Origin: Duganella guangzhouensis
GTDB lineage: Bacteria > Pseudomonadota > Gammaproteobacteria > Burkholderiales > Burkholderiaceae_D
Length of the DNA stretch: 64,000 nt
Direction of reading: 5' to 3'
Assembly (NCBI RefSeq): GCF_009674535.1
Contig: NZ_WKJK01000005.1
Coordinates: 124,001 to 188,000, forward strand
The notes under the pieces are model-generated. The model did no database searches. It had not been told where the DNA came from and worked only from the letters and a program-made list of their open reading frames with translations. Below are positions 59,112-64,000 of the stretch, one piece after another (positions within the stretch are counted from its first letter, which is position 1; the number at the start of each line of letters is the position of its first letter). The translations under genes and the position numbers were made by a program.

Positions 59112-60014
59112 TCAGACTCCCTGGCGGCGCGTTGCCGCCGCCGCGATAAAGCTGTCCACGTCCAGCATGGGGATATTGGCCGCATCCGGCATCTGCATCG
59201 TCGTCCAGATGTCGACCGGATCGGGCAGGGCGCCGTAATTCTGCAGGCGCGCTTCCAGCATGCGCTGCTCGGCTTCCAATGCTTCCAGTGTCAAACCGGT
59301 CGGCTGGCCGGCCAGCGTGGCCACCGCCTCTTGCGCGGCGATGCGGAAGGCTGCCACATCGTCGGCCACGATGCGCTGGCAGTCACCCAGCAGATAACGA
59401 TGCTTGCCGCCCGAGGTGCGCCACACCAGCGCACGGTCGCGCGAATCGAATTCCTCCACGCCGTTGGCGGTTTCGATTACCTCCGGACCGGACATCGCGA
59501 GACGACCTTCCTCCGACATCACCACCACATTCGCGCAACGCGTGACGATACCCATGCCACCAAACGCGCCATTGGCGCCGCCCACCAGCGCGATCACCGG
59601 AATGCCGGCATCGCGCGCGTCGAGCAGGGCGCGCATCACCTCGGAGACGGCGATCAGGCCAGCATTGGCTTCGTGCAGCCGCACGCCGCCGGATTCCACC
59701 AACAGCACCACTGCGGCCACCCGGTCGGCAATCGCTTTGCGCAGCAGGCCAACCAGCTTGGCGCCATGTACCTCGCCGACCGCACCACCCATGAAAGCAC
59801 CTTCCTGCGCCGCCACGTACACCGGAACGCCGCCCAGCAGCGCGCGGCCGATCGCCACGCCGTCGTCAAACGCCACCGGCGCGTTCAACTGCGCCAGATG
59901 CGGGCTGGTGACGCGCTTCGCCGGTGGGATGAATTCCTCAAAACTGCCGGCGTCGAACAAAAGCTGCAGGCGTTCGCGCGCAGTCGCTTCCTGATAGCTG
60001 ACGGGGCGGCTCAT
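59112..60014 (-). CDS. mdcD: Malonate decarboxylase beta subunit MdcD
   Basis: This 300-residue subunit has the carboxyltransferase-like fold (AAVVLLVESGGVRLHEANAG, IALVGGANGAFGGMGI, GRLAMSGPEVIE). It forms the decarboxylase with MdcE. ATG 60014 overlaps the mdcC stop as ATGA. The end contacts mdcE with one base between. Confidence 0.93.
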   Translation of the reverse strand: MSRPVSYQEATARERLQLLFDAGSFEEFIPPAKRVTSPHLAQLNAPVAFDDGVAIGRALLGGVPVYVAAQEGAFMGGAVGEVHGAKLVGLLRKAIADRVAAVVLLVESGGVRLHEANAGLIAVSEVMRALLDARDAGIPVIALVGGANGAFGGMGIVTRCANVVVMSEEGRLAMSGPEVIETANGVEEFDSRDRALVWRTSGGKHRYLLGDCQRIVADDVAAFRIAAQEAVATLAGQPTGLTLEALEAEQRMLEARLQNYGALPDPVDIWTTMQMPDAANIPMLDVDSFIAAAATRRQGV

Positions 60015-60325
60015 GCGGCGTCTCCCAGCATGGTTTGCACCGCCTGGTCGAGGCGCAGGCTGACCACGGCCGGCGTCGCGCCCATGTCGTTGATCGAGAT
60101 GCGGGTGTCGGCCAGCAGCCAACGCTGGTGGAAGTCGCTCATCACCGCTTCCCAGATCGCGCCAAAGCCGACGGCGGCGGTACTGATCTCGATGGTGCAG
60201 GCGCCGTCCAGCGCGGCCGGCTCGATCAGCACTTCCAGATTACCCGAGCCGACCACACCCACCACCTCCGGTGCTGCGTTCAGGCGGCGGGTGCCGTCTT
60301 CAAATCGATAGTTCAGAGTTTCCAT
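60011..60325 (-). CDS. mdcC: Malonate decarboxylase acyl carrier protein MdcC
   Basis: This 104-residue delta subunit carries the phosphoribosyl-dephospho-CoA group. The attachment serine should be Ser27 in VVGSGNLEVL. Overlaps mdcD and starts 11 bases after the mdcA stop. Confidence 0.93.
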   Translation of the reverse strand: METLNYRFEDGTRRLNAAPEVVGVVGSGNLEVLIEPAALDGACTIEISTAAVGFGAIWEAVMSDFHQRWLLADTRISINDMGATPAVVSLRLDQAVQTMLGDAA

Positions 60326-60336
60326 GTTCGTGCTCC

Positions 60337-61989
60337 TTACCAGTTGCGGAAACGCTTGGGCGGGTTGTACAAACCGCCCGATGCGCGCACCAGGTCTTTC
60401 ATATTGCGGGCCGCCAGCAGGTCGCGCGTGGCGAGCCGCTTGTCGATGCCCAGATCCTCGGCACGGGTGATGATGCCGCGGTCACGCAGATTCTCCACCA
60501 TGCGCTTGTCGCGCCCCAGACCCACCGGCGTGTATCCGGCCACGCCGCGTATCGCCTGCTCGCGCTCCTCGTCGGTGCGGCACAGCAGCAGATTGGCGAT
60601 GCCTTCCTCGGTCAGGATGTGGGTGACATCGTCACCATAGATCATCACCGGCGGAATCGCCATCTTGGCCTGCTCCATCAGCGTCCACGCATCCAGCTTC
60701 TCGACGAAGGCCGGTTGCATATGCTCGCGGAAGGTCTCCACCATCTGCACCACCAGCTTCTGGCCGCGAGGGATGGTGTTACGGCCGGCGCGCGCCTGTT
60801 CGCCCGCCTTGAGCCACGCAGGACTGGCATGACGCCGTCCACGCGCATCCGCCCCCATATTGGAAGCGCCGCCAAAGCCGGAGATGCGGCCCGCCGTCGC
60901 GGTCGACGAATTGCCTTGCAAATCGATCTGCAAAGTCGAGCCGATGAACATGTCGCAGGCATAGTGGCCAGCGGCCTGGCACATGGCGCGGTTGCTGCGC
61001 ATGGTGCCATCGGGGCCGATCGCAAACACGTCCGGCCGCGCGTGGATGTATTCCTCCATGCCCAGCTCCGAACCGAACGAGTGCACCGAACTGACGAAGC
61101 CCGCCTCAATCGCCGGGATCAGCGCCGGATGCGGATTCAGCGCCCAATGCTTGCCGATCTTGCCGCGCAAGCCCAACGACTCCGCATAGGTCGGCAGCAG
61201 CAGCTCGATGGCCGCCGTGTCGAAGCCAATGCCGTGATTCAGGCGCTGCACCTCGTATTCAGCGTAGATGCCTTTGATGGCCATCATCGCCATCAGCACC
61301 TGAATCTCCGAAATCTGCGCCGGGTCGCGCGTGAACAGCGGTTCGATATAGTAGGGGCGTGGCGACTGCACCACGAAGTCGACCCAATCGCCCGGCACGT
61401 CGACGCGCGGCACCGTGTCCACCACTTTGTTCACCTGGACGATGACGATGCCCTGCTTGAACGCGGTCGCCTCCACGATGGCCGGCGTGTCCTCGGTGTT
61501 CGGGCCGGTGTACAGATTACCGTGACGGTCCGCCGCCTCCGCCGCGATCAAACAAACACGCGGCGGCAGATCGATGAAGTAGCGGCTGAACAGCTCCAGG
61601 TAAGTGTGGATGGCGCCGATATTCAGCTTGCCGGCTGACGCCAGCCGCGCCACCCGCGCCGCCTGCGGGCCGGAGAACGAGAAGTCCAGCTTGGAGGCGA
61701 CGCCACGCTCGAAGACATCCAGATGCTCCGGCAGCGCCAGCACTGACTGCAGCATGTGCAGGTTGTTGACGCGCGCCGCATCGAGATTGGCCAGCGCATG
61801 GCCGAGGAAATCGGCCTGCTTCTGGTTATTCCCTTCGAGGCAAACGCGGTCGCCGCATTCGACGACCGCATGCAGCAGATCGGCGATGCGCACCGCCGGC
61901 AGGCTTTTGCCGTCCAGCGAGTTGCCTAGTGCCGCGCGGGCGCGCTGCAGTCGCGCATCGCGATTTTGCTGCAAGGTGTTCCAGGACAT
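60337..61989 (-). CDS. mdcA: Malonate decarboxylase alpha subunit MdcA (acetyl-S-ACP:malonate transferase)
   Basis: This 550-residue subunit exchanges acetyl for malonyl on the acyl carrier protein. Recognisable blocks are HAVVECGDRVCLEGNNQKQAD, LSFSGPQA-like text (FSFSGPQAARVA), EYEVQRLNHGIGFDTAAIELLLP and GFGGASNMGADARGRRH. It is the first decarboxylase gene after the TRAP genes; its ATG is directly adjacent to the dctM stop with no spacer. Confidence 0.94.
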   Translation of the reverse strand: MSWNTLQQNRDARLQRARAALGNSLDGKSLPAVRIADLLHAVVECGDRVCLEGNNQKQADFLGHALANLDAARVNNLHMLQSVLALPEHLDVFERGVASKLDFSFSGPQAARVARLASAGKLNIGAIHTYLELFSRYFIDLPPRVCLIAAEAADRHGNLYTGPNTEDTPAIVEATAFKQGIVIVQVNKVVDTVPRVDVPGDWVDFVVQSPRPYYIEPLFTRDPAQISEIQVLMAMMAIKGIYAEYEVQRLNHGIGFDTAAIELLLPTYAESLGLRGKIGKHWALNPHPALIPAIEAGFVSSVHSFGSELGMEEYIHARPDVFAIGPDGTMRSNRAMCQAAGHYACDMFIGSTLQIDLQGNSSTATAGRISGFGGASNMGADARGRRHASPAWLKAGEQARAGRNTIPRGQKLVVQMVETFREHMQPAFVEKLDAWTLMEQAKMAIPPVMIYGDDVTHILTEEGIANLLLCRTDEEREQAIRGVAGYTPVGLGRDKRMVENLRDRGIITRAEDLGIDKRLATRDLLAARNMKDLVRASGGLYNPPKRFRNW

Positions 61990-63339
61990 TTATTTAGCTC
62001 CCATAATCATGTCAGGCAGGCCGGTGGCGATGGACGGGAAGAAGCATAGCAGCAGCACCGCCAGCACCATCAGCAGCAGGAAGGGGAACACGCCCCAGAT
62101 CACATCCTTCAAAGGAATGTCCGGCGCGATGTTCTTGATGACGAATATATTCAGTCCCACTGGCGGGTGGATCAACCCCATCTCCATCACCACCGTCATC
62201 ACGATGCCGAACCAGATCAGGTCAAAGCCGGCTTCGCGCAGCGGCGGCAGGATAATCGGCGCCGTCATCAGGATGATGGAGACCGGCGGCAGGAAGAAGC
62301 CGAACACCACCACCATCAACAGTATCACCGCCAGCAGCACCCATTTCGACAGGTGCATGCTGACCACCCAGGCGGCGGCCGATTGGCTGATGTGCAGGTA
62401 GCTCATCACGTACGAATACAGCAGCGACATGCCGATAATCAGCAGCAGCATGGTGGATTCGCGGATTGACGAGCCGAGAATCGGCGACAGGTCTTTCGGC
62501 TTCCACACGCCGTAGATCACGGCCAGCAGGACCAACGCCAACAGCGCGCCCAGGCCGGCGGTTTCGGATGGCGTGGCGAAGCCGCCGTACAGCGCCACCA
62601 TCACGCCGATCAGCAGCACGATGAAGGGCAGCACGCGCGGCAGCATTTCCACTTTTTCCTTCAGCGTGAAATGCTCGTCTTCCAGATAGGCCGATTTCTC
62701 GCCGCCTTTCTGGTAGATGTCCAGCGCCAGATGGTATTCCTTGCGGGCGCGGTAGACGGCGTAGCCGGCAAACAGCACCACCAACAGGATGCCTGGACCT
62801 ATCCCGGCCAGGAACAAGCGGCCCAGCGACTGCTCGGCCGCCACCGCATACAGAATCATGGTGATCGATGGCGGCAGCAGAATGCCCAGCGTGCCGCCGG
62901 CCGCGATGATGCCGGCGGCGAAGCCCGGCGAGTAGCCGCGCTTGCGCATCTCAGGGATGCCGGCCGAGCCGATGGCCGAGCAGGTGGCCGGCGACGAACC
63001 GGCCATGGCGGCGAACAGCGCGCAGGCAAACACGTTGGCGATGCCGAGACCACCGGGGATCTTGTGCATCCAGGTGTGGATCGCCGAGTACAAGTCCTTG
63101 CCCGCCGGTGATTTGCCGATGGCCGCGCCCTTCAGAATAAACAGCGGAATCGACAGTAGTGTGATCGACGCCATCTCTTCGTAGACGTTCTGCGTGATCG
63201 TGTCCAGCGAGGAGGGCGGCATGAAGAAGTACATAAAGCCGGTGGCGACCACGCCCAGCGCGAATGCGATCGGCATCCCGGAGAACATCACCACCAGCGT
63301 TACGGCGCCGTACAGCGCGCCCAAGGTCAGATCGCTCAT
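61990..63339 (-). CDS. dctM: TRAP transporter large permease (DctM), probable malonate carrier
   Basis: This 449-residue protein has about twelve membrane segments and the DctM motifs GMPIAFALGVVATGF, AMAGSSPATCSAIG, GGTLGILLPPSI and PPVGLNIFVIK. It takes the place of the MdcL/MdcM carrier of other malonate operons. ATG 63339 overlaps the dctQ stop as ATGA. Confidence 0.93.
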   Translation of the reverse strand: MSDLTLGALYGAVTLVVMFSGMPIAFALGVVATGFMYFFMPPSSLDTITQNVYEEMASITLLSIPLFILKGAAIGKSPAGKDLYSAIHTWMHKIPGGLGIANVFACALFAAMAGSSPATCSAIGSAGIPEMRKRGYSPGFAAGIIAAGGTLGILLPPSITMILYAVAAEQSLGRLFLAGIGPGILLVVLFAGYAVYRARKEYHLALDIYQKGGEKSAYLEDEHFTLKEKVEMLPRVLPFIVLLIGVMVALYGGFATPSETAGLGALLALVLLAVIYGVWKPKDLSPILGSSIRESTMLLLIIGMSLLYSYVMSYLHISQSAAAWVVSMHLSKWVLLAVILLMVVVFGFFLPPVSIILMTAPIILPPLREAGFDLIWFGIVMTVVMEMGLIHPPVGLNIFVIKNIAPDIPLKDVIWGVFPFLLLMVLAVLLLCFFPSIATGLPDMIMGAK

Positions 63340-63893
63340 GCCGCACGCTCCGCTTTGTTGGTGAGACGGGCCAGGGTTTGCAGCAGCAGTTGCATTGTCA
63401 GCAGCGTCATGCCGGCGGCCATCATCGAGTAGGGTATCCACAGCGGTGGCGCAAACGTCGAGGAGGTGGTCTGGCCGTCGACCCAGGCTTCATGGAACAG
63501 CAGCCACGATTTCCAGGTGAAGAAGGCGACAAACAGCAGCGACACCAGGTCCACGATGAACAGGCGCACCGCGTTGACGCGGCGCGGCAGCAAGCCGGCC
63601 AGCGCCTCGATGCCGATGTGGCCACGGTGGTACTGCACGTAGGCGGTGCAGAAGAAGGTGACGCCGACCAGCATGAACACCGACGCTTCATCCTGCCAGT
63701 CGGTGGGCGCCTGGAAGAAGTAGCGCGACACCACCGAGTAAGTCAGCACCAGAGCGGTCAGCACCAGCGCGATCATCGATAGCGTCATCAGCAGGCGATT
63801 CAGCTTGTCCAGCGCCGCTGTCAGTGCCGCGACGATGGCATTGTCCGGCGGCGCCGGGCCGCGCGGCGGCTGCAGTTCTACGCCGTGGCTCAC
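63336..63893 (-). CDS. dctQ: TRAP transporter small permease (DctQ)
   Basis: This 185-residue protein has four membrane segments and the DctQ blocks VLTYSVVSRYFF, WQDEASVFMLVGVTFF and HIGIEALAGLLP. It links the binding protein to DctM. The start is GTG 63893, overlapping the stop of the upstream gene as GTGA. Confidence 0.92.
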   Translation of the reverse strand: MSHGVELQPPRGPAPPDNAIVAALTAALDKLNRLLMTLSMIALVLTALVLTYSVVSRYFFQAPTDWQDEASVFMLVGVTFFCTAYVQYHRGHIGIEALAGLLPRRVNAVRLFIVDLVSLLFVAFFTWKSWLLFHEAWVDGQTTSSTFAPPLWIPYSMMAAGMTLLTMQLLLQTLARLTNKAERAA

Positions 63894-64000
63894 AGCGTTT
63901 TCTCCGCCAGTTTAAGCAGGTTGGCGCAGCTGGCGTTTTTCTCGCCGTAGTCCTTCCAGGCGGTGGCGCGGGCGATGGCCTGCCACTTTTTCAGCGCGGC
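63890..64000 (-). CDS. TRAP transporter substrate-binding protein, C-terminal end (partial)
   Basis: The minus strand enters from the right edge with 36 codons before TGA (63892-63890). The visible sequence has AALKKWQAIARATAWKDYGE and ends LLKLAEKTL. This is the usual position and style of a DctP-type C-terminus. It couples to dctQ by GTGA. The remainder lies outside. Confidence 0.75.
   Translation of the reverse strand, partial: AALKKWQAIARATAWKDYGEKNASCANLLKLAEKTL

Overview
The window reads as a chromosomal segment of a GC-rich betaproteobacterium, most likely an Oxalobacteraceae member of the Massilia/Duganella/Telluria type. This is an inference. It rests on the mix of a Caulobacter-type TonB-dependent receptor with secreted glycosidases, PHB-related genes (phasin, 3-hydroxybutyrate dehydrogenase), a malonate decarboxylase operon with a TRAP carrier, and CheV chemotaxis. 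I see no insertion sequence, CRISPR array, rRNA or phage gene; there is one tRNA (Gly, GCC).

Region 1 (1-25475) is a large, almost entirely plus-strand arabinan/L-arabinose utilisation locus. It encodes the 3' end of a TonB-dependent receptor, a GPH-family symporter, four GH43 enzymes (one without a signal peptide, two lipoproteins, one with a signal peptide), GH97, GH51 and GH127 enzymes, and aldose 1-epimerase. It also encodes the enzymes of the non-phosphorylative L-arabinose route (SDR dehydrogenase, L-arabinonate-type dehydratase, FAH-family AraD1 protein, 2-oxoglutarate semialdehyde dehydrogenase), a YtfQ/YtfR/YtfT/YjfF-type ABC importer for furanose sugars, and a GbpR-like LysR regulator. 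Together they can cleave arabinan side chains and backbone, import furanose sugars or oligosaccharides, and oxidise L-arabinose to 2-oxoglutarate. A lactonase is the one step not seen. GATAT/ATATC dyads lie before the ABC operon, the LysR gene and, more weakly, the dehydratase gene, and are candidate operators. Several gene gaps in the operon carry strong hairpins without T-tracts.

Region 2 (25479-44108) is mixed housekeeping and accessory genes. In order: a GAF/receiver pair, a MarR-GNAT protein, a penicillin-acylase-type Ntn hydrolase, an acyltransferase-3, 3-hydroxybutyrate dehydrogenase, a carboxymuconolactone decarboxylase-like protein, and a remnant resembling DUF6624. Then come a Na+/H+ antiporter-LytS-LytTR operon, tRNA-Gly, cheV, an Rpn/DUF4351 protein, a DJ-1/PfpI protein, S-formylglutathione hydrolase, a CPA2 antiporter with a YbdK-type ligase, a short ORF with a TPR protein, and the first of three solo periplasmic binding proteins.

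Region 3 (44197-55622) holds a PuuD-type glutamine amidotransferase, a LysR regulator with a possible tiny membrane ORF, and two more solo periplasmic binding proteins. It also holds an acyl-CoA synthetase, a stand-alone flagellar-rod-like protein, an OFA-family carrier, an ABC-2-type exporter pair, a phasin and thioredoxin 2.

Region 4 (55623-64000, minus strand) is a tightly coupled malonate operon. In transcription order it is a TRAP substrate-binding protein (partial), DctQ, DctM, mdcA, mdcC, mdcD, mdcE, mdcG, mdcB, mdcH. MdcG and MdcB both carry unusual Ala-rich low-complexity inserts.
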